Shown: positions 1 through 13,166, counted from the stretch's first letter. The stretch: 64,000 nt of DNA from Microstegium vimineum (GCA_022036555.1 CM039119.1:27307694-27371693), one strand, 5' to 3'. Notes: generated from the letters alone by a model not told the origin. Made by a program: numbers and translations.

Positions 1-77
1 TCCGTGTAGTCGGGGTCCTCCTCCTCAGCGGTCGGCTCCTCTGGGTCTATATCCGTAACGAACCATGACTTAGACAT
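1..77 (-). CDS. Possible 5' end of an unidentified ORF, runs off the window
   Basis: On the minus strand an ATG at 77-75 opens a frame that stays open to the window edge (25 codons) and is acidic (runs of Glu and Asp-Pro). I do not recognise the protein. It lies just beyond a reverse LTR-like sequence, so it may be the first internal ORF of that Ty3 element. No primer-binding site was recognised between the two. The stretch is too short to decide. Confidence 0.2.
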   Translation of the reverse strand, partial: MSKSWFVTDIDPEEPTAEEEDPDYT

Positions 78-119
78 TACTAAAGATAACCATGAAAATG
101 CAAAAGAGATCGAAAAAGA

Positions 120-2432
120 TCCAACTTCACTCATTCATAAGCCTATGACGTAGGGAATGTTTTCAGAAAAATTTGGACACCAAGTTTGTATTTTTCTAAA
201 ACCGTATGCATTTTCTAAGAATTTTTAAGGCTCCAAAACCTGATTTTTAAAGGGAAAAGCATGGGGACATGGGCCTGCTGGCTTCTGGGCTCGGTGGGAT
301 CTGCTGGCGGCCTTGGCCTTCTCTCTGCTAGGCCGCGCCGGTGTGAAGGCCCGAAGGCGCACGACCCATCTCCACTTCCTCCCTTCGTCGGCCCGGGGGC
401 TGCGGCTGGTCCATGGTGAATCGGTGCACCAACCCCACTCTCTCTCTCTCTCCCTTTTCCCCCACCGGTCCATGGTGGACCCGCGCTGGAGCACGCTTGC
501 CTCCCCTGCTCCGCTCGGACGTGGACGCGCAACGTGTGTGCACGCTCGCGGGCGCTCCCGGCTCACCCTCCCCTCTGCCTCCGTTTGCTGGCCGGCGCAA
601 ACCGCGCCCTTGCGGACGACGGGCGTCCCGCTCCGCTCTCCCCCTCTTCTGCTCTCTGGTCGGGCAGGCTCGCGTGCGGCGGTGGGATTCTGCGGTTGCG
701 GCTGCAGAGTGCATGTGGTGGAATGATGGCGTCACGGTGGGGAGTGTGGCTAGGGTTCCGGAGTGCTTGGAGCTGGGCAGGGCGGCTAGATGTGGACATG
801 GCCGGGCAGGGCGTGCGCGACGCGGCGGTGCGCGCCTCGGACCACCATGTCGGTGCGGCGTGGGAGCTCGGTCTCCTGTGGTCAAGGCGGCGGGGGCTCT
901 CACGAGCTCTCCCAGTTGCGCGGCTGCGTGCACATGGCTTCGGGTGAGCTCGACGGCCCTTCCTCGGCGTGTGAGGTGACCAGAGCGCGGTGGAATGGCC
1001 GCGATAGGGTGGTGCTCGCTGAGCTCGGCCGCACCGACAAGGCGAACGCGGCGAGCTCAGTCTAGTGCACTCAGATGGCTACACGTGCGTGTTTGTGGTG
1101 CTCCGCGTGGTGGCAAAGATGCCCGCGTAGATGGCGATGGCCCTGGGGCCTCCTTTGGCATGAATGCGAGCTAGCTAGGGCGAGCTCTGGCCATGGCCGC
1201 CGTGACGTGGCAAGGCAAAGGATGCTCCACGATGTGGGGCTCACCTTGGATGTCGACGAAGGTGGCTATCGGTGTAGGGCGAGGCGTAGCAGTGGCGAGG
1301 TGAGGCCGTGCAGTGCAGTGCAGTGCCGAACCGCTACGTCGAGGTGGTCGACGGCGCGGTCCTTCCTGACGAGCTCCGACGGCGTCGCGGGCTGTGCGCC
1401 CGGGCTCCGGCTCCTCTCCCTTCCTTCTCCTTCCCGCGGTGGATGAGTGTGGCGGCGGGGCTACGGGGAGGCATGGTCCGACGAGGCTCTGCCCCTTTAT
1501 AGTGCCGGTTCGACCGTGGTGATCGGGAACGTCAATGGACGGCCGAGGCGGGGCTCGGTTTGAAATGGAGGGTGGATGGGGTGCTAGAGCTAGGGTTTTG
1601 GGGGAGCAGGGGTAGTGCGGTGCATCCCGGTGTGCGGCACCGGTCAGAGGGGCGCTGCCGGCCTGCCGCGGTGCCATGGCTGCTGATGGCGAGCGTCAAC
1701 TCTGCCGCCGCTTGGCTTGGAGCAGGGGCGGACACAAGGGGGCATGGGCGGGCAGGCGCATGCTCTGGCGGGCTGCCGCCGCCTGCCTTGACGCGGGCCG
1801 CCTTTGGCTGGGCGTGGCGCGAAGTGGTAAGGGTAGCGGCTCCTTTTCCCCTGCTCCCCTCTGTGCTCGGCCAGAGAGGAAAGGGAGGCCGATTTGGGGG
1901 ATGACGGGTGGGGCCGCGGGCCCGCCTATCAGTGGCGTGGAGAGGGGAATGGCGCGGTGTGCCTGCTACTCTGCTCTCACCTGCGCTTGGGCCGGCCTGC
2001 TGGGTGCGCGGGTGGAGGGGAAGAGCAAACTGGGCCTTGCGCCTCCACTGGGCCACGCGAGAGGGTGAAGGGAAGTGGGGAGGGTGAGGTTGCTGGGCTC
2101 GAGGCTGAGCTGGGCCGCTGGCTTGCGGTTGGGCTTGGGGGTGGTTTGGGCAGGTTGGCTTCCAGACCAAGCCCTTTTCCTTTCCCTTCCTCTTTTATCT
2201 CTATTTCTCCAAATTAGTTCATTTAGGTTTGAATTGCAACACAAGAAACCCAGAAGAAGAAAATCAAGGTTAAGCTTTTTTTTATTCTATGCAAACTATG
2301 ACTAGCACTAATAGGATTTACTTGTGCAACTAACAAGAGGGTTTCCTATCATGCAAACAACAACATGGTTCACTAAGGAAAAAGTTTTAAAAAGTCATGA
2401 TTTTTGTGTGTTTGAAAACTTGGGTTGTTACA
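120..2432 (-). mobile_element. Ty3/gypsy-type LTR, reverse orientation
   Basis: Read on the minus strand the sequence begins TGTAACAACCC at 2432, the usual start of long grass Ty3 LTRs, passes through an AT-rich upstream zone, a TATA box near 1500 and then a very GC-rich leader. The left boundary is uncertain (80-240). The long ORFs here are low-complexity GC-rich frames on both strands and have no recognisable domain. The pentamer GACTA at 2433-2437 would be the target duplication, but the other end is outside the window. Confidence 0.55.
1496..1501 (-). promoter_or_regulatory. TATA box of the reverse Ty3 LTR
   Basis: TATAAA followed by GGGG on the minus strand, about 930 bp from the LTR start, at the edge between the AT-rich and GC-rich halves. 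Placement matches a U3/R boundary; function is inferred. Confidence 0.4.
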
Positions 2433-5398
2433 GACTATCTTAACCATATGAGCTAAAATGTTGCACATCCAATCTTTAGAAGATGATAGTCATAAAGAAA
2501 GATTTATAGACAGATAGTCTATCCTTCCATAGGTTGAGCAATCTAATCTGACAAATGTTTCTAAATGCTATACTCATGCTCATCTTCTGCTCTTATCACC
2601 CATCAACTTTATCTTGCTCACTATGCTTAAGGTTAGAGAAGAATGAATATACTTTTGGTTTTGTTGGTGTTTTTCACCAACAGGGCCCATGCACTTGATC
2701 TCTGCCTAGTCTCTATGAGCTAGACACATTTTGAGCAACATGGAGTTGTTTCCCAACTCCCAAATTCAACCAAGTGAAGGACCTGGATCTATGAGAACAT
2801 ACACATTGAGCAAGATGTTGCCAACTTCCATACTTAACACTTCCCTTTGAACTGCTGAGCAAATAGAGAACATGGGTGACTCCGTATGAAGAGATGCAGT
2901 TATCAACGTCTCTACCAGGAATCACATGATGCACCTATAGAATGAACACGGTGAGAAGTCTCATTCAGAGGACTCAAAACACTTCACCCTCGTCGGGAGG
3001 TAAAATCAGTAGTTATCTATATCTATCTTTTATACATTAGTTTTCCTTTTTTCCATCATTTGCATAATCATTCTCCTTTATCATATTTACTTTTCTCCAT
3101 TAGCATTGCAAATATTTCTTTGTTGCATGGCATCATAAAACCTAAAGCCCCATGTGAGTAGACTTGTGGCTTAAAACCCATAGGTATATTCGCCGTGGTG
3201 GCATAAAAAATAAAATAAATATGTTTTCATCTTATAATTAAAATAGTAAGTGTATGATCCTGCTAAATAAATGAAATTTATTAGAGGAAGCTTGATAGGA
3301 TCAAAGCTAGAGATTTATGGCTAACACTTAATCAGTTCCACAAGCTTTGTTGTCTATTTGAGCTCCACAGAATTCAAGGATCAAAGGAGGCTAGGAGACA
3401 GAGGTCACCCTACCCGCTGTCAGAGTGTTGTCTCAACAGTCACTTCGACGAATACACCTCTGCTACCTGCTAGCCACATCAAAAGAAATTACATCAAAAT
3501 CTAGCTTGGGGGAGAGCACCCCCATGATTTGGAGAGACTAGACAAGATTAGATATCTTCAACTACGTTGAGAAGTACCACTACATCAACTATCAATCTTT
3601 GAAGTCTCAAAGAAAGTGAAGTAGGTCTATACTGTCAAAGTGAACGACTAAGTCAACATCCAGCTTGGGGGAGAGCACCCCATGTATCCAGGTAAGTATC
3701 CTTATCCTCTCAGGTTCGCTTTTATTAGTTGCATAAATCAATTCAAATAAAAAAATATGAGTACATGAAGGTTCACACTTAAATAATTATGAATTACAAA
3801 AGTGATAATTTAGATACTTTTTATATTTATGGATTTATCATTGTCTACTTTATCCTTAAGAGAGTTTTCTATTTAGTAATAATAATAGGTGTGTTTAATT
3901 TGTTTGTTTTTAGAAGCTGCTAATAATAAAAAAGAACTCTGGAGATAACTCTATGGAAATGATGAATAGTTGCTCTGCCGTAATTCCTTTCAAGTACCTA
4001 GTTTTCAACCTTGAATTATCCCGAGTTTTAGATATAACTGTTTTAACATAAGATTTGCTCTGAACCTAAGACTTGTGGGTTGCAAATGCTTGATCTAAGT
4101 CTAGGTAGTTGATAGGTATGATATGAGAAAGTTGAGCTACTGTTTATCTTGTTCCTAGCAATACTAGAGTTCTAGAGGATTTATCTTTTGAAAATTAAAA
4201 AGATTACATGATGAGTTTCTATATGACAAGAGCTTGAATTCCTACCACAGCCATAAATACATGCCTGGTAGATTAGGAAAACATTCACTATCATATTTAC
4301 TATTTGTATTTGCATTGAGTTTTGTCAAGCTTTGTTGACCCTTAGAGACTTGTCATGCTTTTAAAATCAAGATCACGTACACTCCACTCATATATGCTAC
4401 TTCTGTCCTGGAAGTACGCATCCACATATATGCCATTCAGATCCACCATAAAAAATGCTCTACTACTGCCTTGGGAGTAAGCAACCAAAAATATCCTATG
4501 TTCTCCACCTATCCATATATTTCATTACCACAAAATGTAACTGCTCCAAAGATTTCCTTGTTATCATCTCTCAAAAGTGTTATTATAGAAAGAGACTTGG
4601 GGTTGTCAAAAAAAATAAAGAGAGTAAAACATGGACAAGTGTCCTATCAAAACAATGGGTACTTAGATGCCCGCCTCTCTAAAAAAAGCAATCCCAAGTT
4701 CTCTCAAAATTCCAAGTTCCAAAAGAGAGACGTATATATATATTCAAGGAGCATAGTAGAATTACGTTTCCACCATACACCATTATATATCCACCACATA
4801 TCCAACATACACCATTATATATCCACCACATATCCACCCTCATACATCCACCATATATCCCATACACATGCACATCTTGATTTGATTGTACGCCCTATTT
4901 CTCTGGATCCATTATTTGACTTTACAATATATGCTTTGCAAGTATGTATGCGCTGTTTCTCCCCACCTATGAACCCCATATATTGCCATTTAGTTATAGG
5001 GTGAGAGAGAAAATGCATAACACCATTATTGCCTTGGCAAGGATCCACAAATACCACATATAGAGAGACTTGAGAGGGTCATACAAAAGAGACTTTGAGT
5101 TTTATTTCGAAAACTTTGCAAAACTCTAGGATGATGGTAAAGTAAAGAGCTTGAGACATAGTGCTTGGCTTGATCATTCTACTTTTCAATTTCTCAAGAC
5201 CCAAGTGATGGCTATAAGCCCCATGGTTAAAGGTAATATGGGTAAGTTTAAAAGTCAGAATAGTTTACTCTAATCCAGAGGAGAATTCTTGTTTGAACGC
5301 ATGTGTACCTTTAAGGCGTGAAAGCATTGTAGAAACTCCTAATCCATCATTGAGTTAATCTTTGCTCAGGGACGAGCAAAAGGTAAGCTTGTGGGAGT
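2433..5398 (+). mobile_element. 3' non-coding internal region of Athila-like element A
   Basis: There is no coding ORF. The motif AGCTTGGGGGAGAGCACC occurs near 3501 and 3662, the kind of purine-rich sequence seen in the 3' half of Athila/Tat elements. From about 4300 the sequence can be aligned by eye with 19890-20720 of element B (shared blocks around GATCAAGATCACGTACAC, CTGGAAGTACGCA, CATGCACATCTTGAT and GGACGAGCAAA), so A and B belong to one lineage. It ends against the LTR at 5399. The left part of A is missing and is replaced by the reverse Ty3 LTR at 2432. Confidence 0.65.
4774..4860 (+). repeat. 32-bp tandem repeat in element A
   Basis: The unit starting CATACACCATTATATATCC occurs at 4774 and 4806 (period 32), followed by a degenerate partial copy. 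It lies in the non-coding 3' region just before the LTR. Confidence 0.7.
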
Positions 5399-6623
5399 TG
5401 TTGACGGTCCTTAAGTACCAATTTTAACCGTCAACTAAACATCAAAAAGGATCCATATGCAATTCCCATCTAGATATAGGAGGGTTTACTAATGAAATTC
5501 CACAAGTTTTGGTGAATGCATGTTTCTGCAGGGGGTTATCAAGAAATACCAAGGAAAGGCCCACATGTCATGTTTACATAGAGATAATTATCAACTGCAC
5601 AATTTTCTATACTCTAGAAGGTACCAGAAGACACGAAAACGAACGGGAGGCGGATCGGGCCCGGAGTCAAGGCGCCCGCCCTAACCTCTAGGGCATCCTC
5701 CCTATGCTAGCAACCAATCAGGTTCAACTTCGCGGATCATGCTCCACCACCTCTGAGGATCAATCTAAACCCTTCGCCTAAGGTCGGTTTGATCCGACGG
5801 CTGACGTTCATTTGAGGAGGCTATATAAGCAAGGCCCCTGACCCCTGAGGGAGAGACCCCATTATCATAATTCATAGAGAGAGCAAAAGCTAGGGTTTGG
5901 AGATGAGAGGTGTCCCTCTAATGGATATCCTCCCTTCTCTAAACTAGAATAGTCTAGATAGTAGAGAGATGGAGAGCGAGGGAAGATTAGAGGAGATGCC
6001 AGCCTGTCGGTGCCTCCTCCGGTTGTACTTCGACATGATCAAGCTCTAATCAAGCTTGCTCCTGAGATCACTCTGGTAATCTACTTCTTATTTAATTGAG
6101 CAATTACTATTTTTGGTTTGCAACTCTTTCGAGTACTTTAATCTATAGGACGCTATAGGTGAGAGGAGTAGTATAGGTGTAACCGCAGTGCTTAGACCTA
6201 GATTACTTGTGAATGTCTCCTACATTCTGGACCCGTGGTAGTAGCGCGGAAAGTGACAGTTCGGTTGTTGCCTTTGTATTCCACATCCCGTTTGTTTGAC
6301 TCGTAGGGCTGGATACCTATGGTTAAGCATCCTCTATGGTGCCTCTTTTCACGTGGTAAGTAGAGAAGCCCTAGTTATCCTCTCTATTCTCTTATTATCG
6401 CCCCTACACTAGATTAATCTCCCTTACCTTTAACTTTGTTTTAACCTTATCTTGTTCTTACCATATACTTTATTTTCAACCACTTATCTTTTCTGGTTAA
6501 GTTAGAGCATAGTTGATTCTCCCGTTTCCCTGTGGATTCGATATTTAAAACCCTTCCGGGTGAAAGCTACAACAGTATCCGTGCGCTTGCGGATTTATCT
6601 GTGTGCATCTAAAATACCCAACA
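5399..6623 (+). mobile_element. 3' LTR of Athila-like element A
   Basis: The LTR starts TGTTGACGGTCC and ends ATACCCAACA (TG...CA, 5-bp terminal inverted TGTTG/CAACA), 1225 bp. It is preceded by a purine-rich tract (AAGCTTGTGGGAGT) and contains TATATAA at 5823-5829. Its last 80 bp, with GGTGAAAGCTACAACAG and a GCGCTTGCGG block, parallel the end of the LTR of element B. GACAC at 6624-6628 is the expected target duplication, but the 5' partner is missing. Confidence 0.75.
5823..5829 (+). promoter_or_regulatory. TATA box of LTR A
   Basis: TATATAA followed by a GC-richer leader, 424 bp into the LTR. Confidence 0.5.
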
Positions 6624-7495
6624 GACACCCCATAACACTGCTCGTGGAGCCTGAGGTTGTACTTAGTGAGGTGAAGTCGCTCTTTGAGGGCTGTCATGTA
6701 CATCCTATAATGCTCGCCTCAAAAGAGTACTGGAAGAACTCGTTGTTAGGGTCAATCCATACTCTCTGACCTAGTACTCAACGTGGTTCCCCAAGCGGCC
6801 TAGCAGGTCGGCCAACCCAGGTAGGTACGTCAATAGAGGCTGAAGCGCCTCTCCTCCTGTCACAACCCCATGCTCAAGTGGGCACACATGGTGTGGTGGC
6901 AGCTGAATCCTCATCGTTCGTGCTACCTCGTGGAAGTCCTCGTGGCGAGGATGCAACCAACCGGGAGAGGCTTGAGGATGGTGCTGATCTGGAAACCACT
7001 CTCCAAGCTCAACAAGGCGTAGCTCACACACCTGTTGGGTAGTAGCCAAACTGAGATCAAGGTGTAGTGGGAGCTCTGGTGGCTCGACGAGAGACGGTAG
7101 CGGTGCTCTAGGAACTTTGTCACCCCGGTGAGGGCCCTCAGAGTGAGGGCCAACCTTGATGTAGATGCGAGTGGAGCGTTGGCGCTAGGGTACTTGCTCA
7201 GTCTCTACTATCTTTACGGGAGCCTCTAAAGGCTGAGGGGGCTAAGCTCTCACTGCCGGTGAAGTTGTAGTACTGCGAGTGCCAATCCGGATACCTCCAC
7301 ATGCTCCGCCAGCCTCTGTTCTATCAGCTACCTCTGCTACTACGATCGTTGCCTTGGCATCTTGATCATGAAGCTTCCGCTTCTTGCCACTGGTCTTTTC
7401 CTTGGCCTTGCTCTTTTCCTGAGCGGTAGGAGAGCAAGGACGAGGCGAGTCATCACCAGGAGGTCCACCACCCATGTTCTTCATGTGAACTATAT
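6624..7495 (-). pseudogene. Decayed retroelement-associated ORF, unknown function
   Basis: The minus strand carries an 80-codon frame from 7484 to 7242. It starts Met-Lys-Asn-Met-Gly-Gly-Gly, is rich in Pro, Ser and Lys, and has a basic stretch (GKKRKL) that could be a nuclear localisation signal. Beyond its stop, other frames carry open stretches (7049-6771 and 7153-6923) that look like the frameshifted continuation, so the original ORF probably ran to at least 6640. The left end is cut by the LTR of element A. I do not recognise a domain. The surroundings point to an accessory ORF of an LTR retrotransposon; this is inference. It is broken by stops and frameshifts. Confidence 0.35.
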
Positions 7496-9106
7496 CTGAT
7501 CAATCAAGTAGAATCTGAAAGAGAGGCCCTAATGCCACTGCCACTGATCAATAGAATCCTACTATCAAACAAACAGACACACTGCTACTTAAAGAAATCC
7601 ACTGTCACTACAAGAGGCATGTATGCCATTAACAATCTCGCAAGGCTTGGCTTCGATTCGTACTCACAGGCTTGGCCATGAGTTAACTAACACAACCACT
7701 ATCTGACCCGACTGCCAAAAGAGGTAGAATAGATGGGGTATATATAAGCATATGTATACTTGAGGGGTGCGAAAAGCCTAATGGAAGCAAGCATATGAGA
7801 TAAGATTGGAAAGAAAATGCCGGCTACCTAAGAAACGACATGAAGTGAAGCAATGCACGTCTAACGATGGATGAGGACACCAGATGAGAGTCGAAACAAC
7901 ATCGGCTAAAATGCACGAACGATGAACCAAGGAAACACTAGAAACCCTAGGGAGGGTGGACGAACAGGGGATACCCTAAGGGGGGGAGGGGGTGATGATA
8001 AAGTTAAGGGGATCCAAACCCAAGGGGCAAGGAAGGTGGTGCTAGTGATGGCAGGAAGCGGGGTGGGAGCAGCGATGGCGTGGCAGAGCAGGATGCTCGG
8101 CGGTGCGAGGGGAGGGGCAGCGGTGGCCGAGCATGTGCACAGCAAGGACGGGGCAAGTGCACGGAGGCACACACGCAGGCAAGGGCATGGGAGCCGCGAG
8201 GTGAGGGCGCGTGCGCGCTGGCCCGAGGAGGTCGCCGGCGATGAGGATTGTTGGCGATGATGATGGGGCTTGAGTGGCGTGAGGCAGCGCGGGAGGTGGG
8301 CGGCAGCGTATGGTTGCAGGTCAGGGATGATAGAAGGAGCAAACCAATCGAAGGGGATGCGGCACAAAGATCTGACTTTGGATGCAAGGAAATGTCCGGA
8401 GGGGGATGTCTGGACCAAAGAGGGTCACATCCGAGCTAACAAGCTCTCTGGAAATGGTCATCCGGATGCTGAACAAAGGTCTGGAGGATGTGTACAGTAG
8501 CATCCGGATAGAGCGTCCGAAGAAGCTGCACAGTATAGGGGGTCGACCGGACGCGTAGCAGTTTGTCTAGATGGCACAAGAGTAGCATAAGCATGTTGTG
8601 TCCAGAGCTGATGCAGACTAAACAGAGCGGGTCCGGACGTGAGGAATGGTCTCGACCATTATGATGTAGTCCGAGGCTGATTTGTACTGAAAATTTCTAT
8701 GCTCTCTCAACTAAGTTCTAACCCAATAAAGACCCAAATAAACACATGTTGGACTTAGTGTGAGAACCATCTCTCAAACCCTCATGATTAGTTGAGAAAA
8801 GAGGGCGAGGAGCACCATAAGGCCACTAGTAGGGGTATAAAAATTACTTGAGCTTGGAATGCTCCCCCTAAAGTGGACGAACTCAGCAGATGCTCAAACT
8901 TAACCGAAAAAGAACAATCAAGCAACAAACATGCATATGCAATGCAATACTTGAATTTGAATCTATTTTCATGTCAAGTTTAAACCTCGATTAAGCTTCT
9001 TCACACACTTGTGGGTGGTTATCTTAACCGAGTTAGACAAACCTATGTGAACATACATATTTTAAACATGTTATATATTACAATGAATGCAAGTGCCAAC
9101 ACAAGA
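7496..9106 (-). other. GC-rich LTR-like and 3' non-coding DNA left of copia pol
   Basis: No gene is supported. 7906-8420 is very GC-rich and open in several frames on both strands, but only as Pro/Ser/Ala-rich low complexity. 8390-8700 carries several TCCGGA palindromes (for example 8392, 8461 and near 8631), a motif shared with the copia LTRs at 20.8-22.3 kb and 58.2-59.8 kb, so this is probably a related copia LTR. A purine tract (minus strand AGGGGGAG near 8868) could be the polypurine tract. The LTR ends could not be fixed. Confidence 0.35.
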
Positions 9107-11573
9107 TCATCTTTTAGTGAAGTTGATTAGATCAAGCACATTTGGCTCATTCCTCAACCTATAAAAGGTTGATTCATCAAGCGGTTTGGTGAAGATATAC
9201 GCCAATTGATCCTTACTTCTAACACCTTCTAGTGATATATCCTTCTTTGCAACATGATCTCTAAGAAAGTGATGGCGAATATCAATGTGCTTGGTGCGAG
9301 AGTGTTGGACAGGATTATTTGCATGTTTTACCGCACTCTCATTATCACATAGAAGTGGGACATTTGTTAGTTCTATGCCTATGTCTAAAAGAGTTTGCTT
9401 CATATACAGGATTTGTGCACAACAAACTCTGGCGGCTATGTATTCTACTTCGGTGGTACAAAAAGCCACACTATTTTGTTTCTTAGATGACCATGACAAA
9501 AGTGATCTACCAAGCAAATGGCAACCACCGGAGGTACTCTTTCTATCAACCTTGCACCCAACATAATCCAAATAGGAATAGCCCACTAGTTGAAAAGTAG
9601 CTCCTTTGGTATACCAAAGGCCAATGCTTGGGGTGTGCTTAATGTATCTAAGGATTCTTTTTATGGCACTTAAGTGTGATTCCTTAGGTTTTTCTTGAAA
9701 TCTAGCACACATACCTACAATAAACATGATATCAGGCCTAGAAGCAGTAAGATATAACAAGCTACCAATCATAGAACGGTAGAGAGTTTGATCAACCGGT
9801 TTAAGTCCCTCATCTAGGTCGAGGTGTTCATTTGTTGGCATTGGGGTCTTGATTGGTTTACAATCTTCCATTTTGAAATTCTTGAGCACATCATTGGTAT
9901 ACTTCTCTTGAGATATAAATGTGCCCTCTCTCAATTACTTCACTTGAAACTCGAGTCAGAAAGTAAGCTCTCCAATCATGGACATCTTGAATTCCTTCGA
10001 CATCAAGTCACCAAATTACTTACAATGATCTTCATTCGTCAAGACAAATATAATGTCACCAACATATACTTGACAAATGAAGATCTCCCCATCTTGCTTC
10101 TTGATGAATAGTGTAGTGTCAATCTTCCCAATAGTGAATCCCTTCTTGAAAAGGAAGTCCCGAAGACGCTCATATCAGGCTCTAGGGGCTTGCTTGAGCC
10201 CATATAGCGCCTTGGACAACCTATAAACATGTAGGATATCTATGATCTTCAAAATTGGGAGGTTCATTAACATAGACTAGTTGATTTATGAAGCCATTTA
10301 AGAATACATTTTTCACATCCATTTGATCTAATTTCATGTCATGGTGTGATGCGTATGAGAGAAGGATACGAATGGCTTCAAGTCTTGCAACCAGTGCAAA
10401 GGTCTCCCTAAAACCCAAGCCTTCAACTTGGGAGAACCCTTTTGCAACTAGTCTTGCCTTGTTTCTAACCACTTGTCCTTGATCATCTTGCTTGTTGTGG
10501 AACACCCACTTATTTCCTATCACTCTTGCATCTTGTGGCTTTGCTTCTAGAGTCCACACTTGATTGCGGGTGAAGTTGTTTAGTTCTTCATGCATGGCAT
10601 TCACCCAATCCGGATTCTCAAGCGCTTCCTCTACACATGTAGGCTCAACACAAGACACAAAAGAGTGATGTTCAATGAATGAAGCAAGTTTTTGGGACCA
10701 AGTCATTACTCCCCTTGAAGGACTCCCTATGATGAGTTCTTGTGGATGTGATTGGAGTATGGGTGTGGATCTTCTATCCACCACTTGAGGAGGAGGATTA
10801 GGTGCATCAACATCTTGAGCTTGAGCCTCAACTTGATCTTGAGAGATGAAGGTATCTTCATTTGTCTCCCTCACTTTATCATCATATCTTGAGGCTCTTG
10901 TGGTGGAGAATGTTCATGATGTGCATCATCTTCTACTTCAACCACCACTTGATCTTCTTCTTTGGGGTTGATGGCACTGGTAGCCATGTTCTTCATAACA
11001 TCTCTCAATGGTTCATCACCTACATCATCAAGATTTTCATTTGCTCCTTGGGAACCATTAGTCTCATCAAATTCCAAGTCATACATTTCTTCAACTAAGC
11101 CGGTGGCTTTGTTAAATACACGGTATGCTTTGGATTTCAAAGAATAACCAACTAGGAAACCAATATCACATCTTCTTTGAAACTTCCCTAGATGTTTATG
11201 CTTCTTGTAGATGTAGACTTTGCACCCAAAGACCCTAAATAATGATACATTCGGCTTCTTCCCATTAAGCAACTCATATGGTGTCTTTTTCAAGAATCTT
11301 TGGATGAACAATCTATTTGAAGCATAGCATGCAGTGTTGATTGCTTCGGCCCAAAACTTCTCGGGGGTGTTGTATTCATCAAGCATATTTCTTGCAAGTG
11401 TAATCAATGTCCAGTTCTTCCTTTTAACCACTCCATTTTGTTGTGGTGTATATGTAGCGGACACTTCATGTTTGATCCCAACTTCATCACAATACTCTTC
11501 AATTCTTGTGTTGACAAACTCGGTGCCATTGGCATTTATAATCTTCTTGATTTCCACATCAAAATCATTTTAG
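9107..11573 (-). pseudogene. Ty1/copia polyprotein remnant F (IN, RT, RNase H), SIRE/Maximus-like
   Basis: Read from right to left this is the C-terminal two thirds of a copia polyprotein. 11557-10871 is the integrase core and C-terminus: the NGTEFVN segment, YTPQQNGVVKRKN with Lys where the catalytic Glu is normally found (GVVERKN), and RVFGCKVYIY. 10874-10221 is the start of reverse transcriptase (NKWVFHNKQDD, KARLVAKGF, LDQMDVKNVFLNG). 9934-9107 is the RT end and RNase H (SLLYLTASRPDI, LLSWSSKKQNSVA, KHIDIRHHFLRD, FTKPLDESTFYRLRNE). The part with the YVDD box (10220-9935) is broken by stops and shifts. A TAA near 11570 and the absence of gag, protease and the IN start show that it is dead and cut off where element B begins. 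Confidence 0.9.
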
Positions 11574-11784
11574 GCTCTTGTTGACGGTAAATATGAGTTA
11601 TCTTATCACCATCAAAATACCGTCAACATCCTCATAACTGAAGGAAAACAAGCATAACCTGAACATATTGTGTCAAATAATTAGTTCCACATGTCCCTTG
11701 ACTATTTGATGCGGGTAATGACAAATGGGCACTTTTGGGAGCTAGTGGGCCCACTTAGGGGGTCGGCCGACCACCCTGTGGGGC

Positions 11785-11916
11785 CACTAGGCCTCCCAAG
11801 CCCCCATGATCCAAGAACCACCCTCTAGAGCACTTTCTACCCCTTGGATCCACTAGGCCTCCCAAGCCCCCATGATCCAAGAACCACCCTCTAGAGCACT
11901 TTCTACCCCTTGGATC
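11785..11916 (+). repeat. 66-bp direct tandem duplication inside LTR B
   Basis: The block beginning CACTAGGCCTCCCAAGCC is present twice in a row (11785 and 11851) and is near-identical. The repeated peptide it would encode on the minus strand is a by-product of the duplication. Confidence 0.85.
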
Positions 11917-12363
11917 CAAGTGTGCTTTCTCCCAATGGTTCAGATTTACATCACAAGGATCCATGGGCCCACAACAAGGAGATAAGCATGACAATCAACT
12001 CAGAACAAATACCCAAGGCTTATGACATGTGGGACTAGCATCCATAAGGCAGAGGTGGGCCACAGACCCCTATAGGGGGTCGGCCAACTGCCCATGGGGC
12101 CCACCAGCCCCCCACTTGGTCCCTGACCAGTGGGGCACCTGCTAGAAGAGCAAGGGAGGGCCCACAGGCCAGGGGTATGGTCGGTCGACCACACCCTATG
12201 GCGGTTCCAACCCCCACAATCGCCTCACTCACTCCCCACATGGTTGAAATCATCACCCTTCATCCTAAGGCGGTTCTGAATATGGTTGGATCCAACAGGT
12301 GGTTGATGAAGGTGACGCGGATCGCTGACGTGGCACTGGAGTAGCCCCTACTCCACCCCTAGC

Positions 12364-12369
12364 TATAAA
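12364..12369 (+). promoter_or_regulatory. TATA box of LTR B
   Basis: TATAAATAG 785 bp into the LTR, followed by a CT-rich leader, as expected of the U3/R boundary. Confidence 0.55.
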
Positions 12370-13166
12370 TAGACCCCTAGAGCTCCCTTCTCATGTGTGC
12401 CTCATTGGAGAAATACTACTCTCTAGTCTCTTAGCGGAGCTCTTCAGTAGTGTTATGCTAGTTGGAGGAGAGTGAGGAATTCTTCTGGAGAAAGCCCTGG
12501 ATGTGTCAGGAATCTTCTCCGGAGTTCTTCCTCAGCGGATGTGAGTCTCTTGTAAGTTTAGCACTTGTAAGTGACTTCTTCTGAGTTCTTTATAGCATTC
12601 AGTATTCTAAATCTGGTTTAGTTGTTATACAACTTTTTGCGCTTGTTCATTGCTTTGCTCTGAGTGAAGTGCTTTAATCTTAGGCCAAGGTTAAAGTAGT
12701 AAGATAGACGTGGTGTCTAGGCTAGATCTTACCTTTGTAAACCGCTTATCCCGCGGATTGTTTGTGGATGCTAGTAGAAGGTGACAGCTCTATCTAGTCT
12801 TTGTATTCCACCATGCATGTCAGATAAGTTCTTAAAAGGTAGGGCTTCAATACAACTTGATGGCGCGGTCCGGTTAGAGTTTTGTCCTCTTTCTGATCTA
12901 TCCCATCGCCTCCTGCAAGAGAAGGGCTGATAAAGCTAGTATAACCAGCTATACCTTGTTAGATATCTTTGCTATATCGGACCTCTCAACCCAGTTATCA
13001 TAATCTCCCTTGATCCATCATAGGACATATCCATATTCCTAGTTAACTCACTTCTCATTCCCTGTGGAAAATACAATACCTGGAATACTCCCGGTGAAAG
13101 CTACACTTGACAACCGTACACTTGCGGTCTTTTTCCGTTTGCCACCTTTGATGTCAACAAGCTTTC

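Larger units (their letters stand above)
11579..13159 (+). repeat. 5' LTR of element B
   Basis: 1581 bp from TGTTGACGGT to GTCAACA, with a perfect 7-bp terminal inverted repeat TGTTGAC/GTCAACA. Over the 106 bp shared with the 3' LTR fragment there are 5 differences by eye, all transitions. It holds several GGTCGGCCGACC-like palindromes (11760, 12078, 12179). Confidence 0.85.

Noticed and set aside
215..2305. Many long overlapping ORFs on both strands (up to 212 codons)
   Set aside because: GC-rich LTR sequence with few stops by chance; no domain, no splice structure, Pro/Arg/Ala low complexity.
6771..7153. A host gene on the minus strand
   Set aside because: Open pieces in different frames between retroelement parts, no introns or known domain; better as a decayed retroelement ORF.
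11755..11994. Protein with two 22-residue repeats
   Set aside because: By-product of a 66-bp duplication in LTR B.
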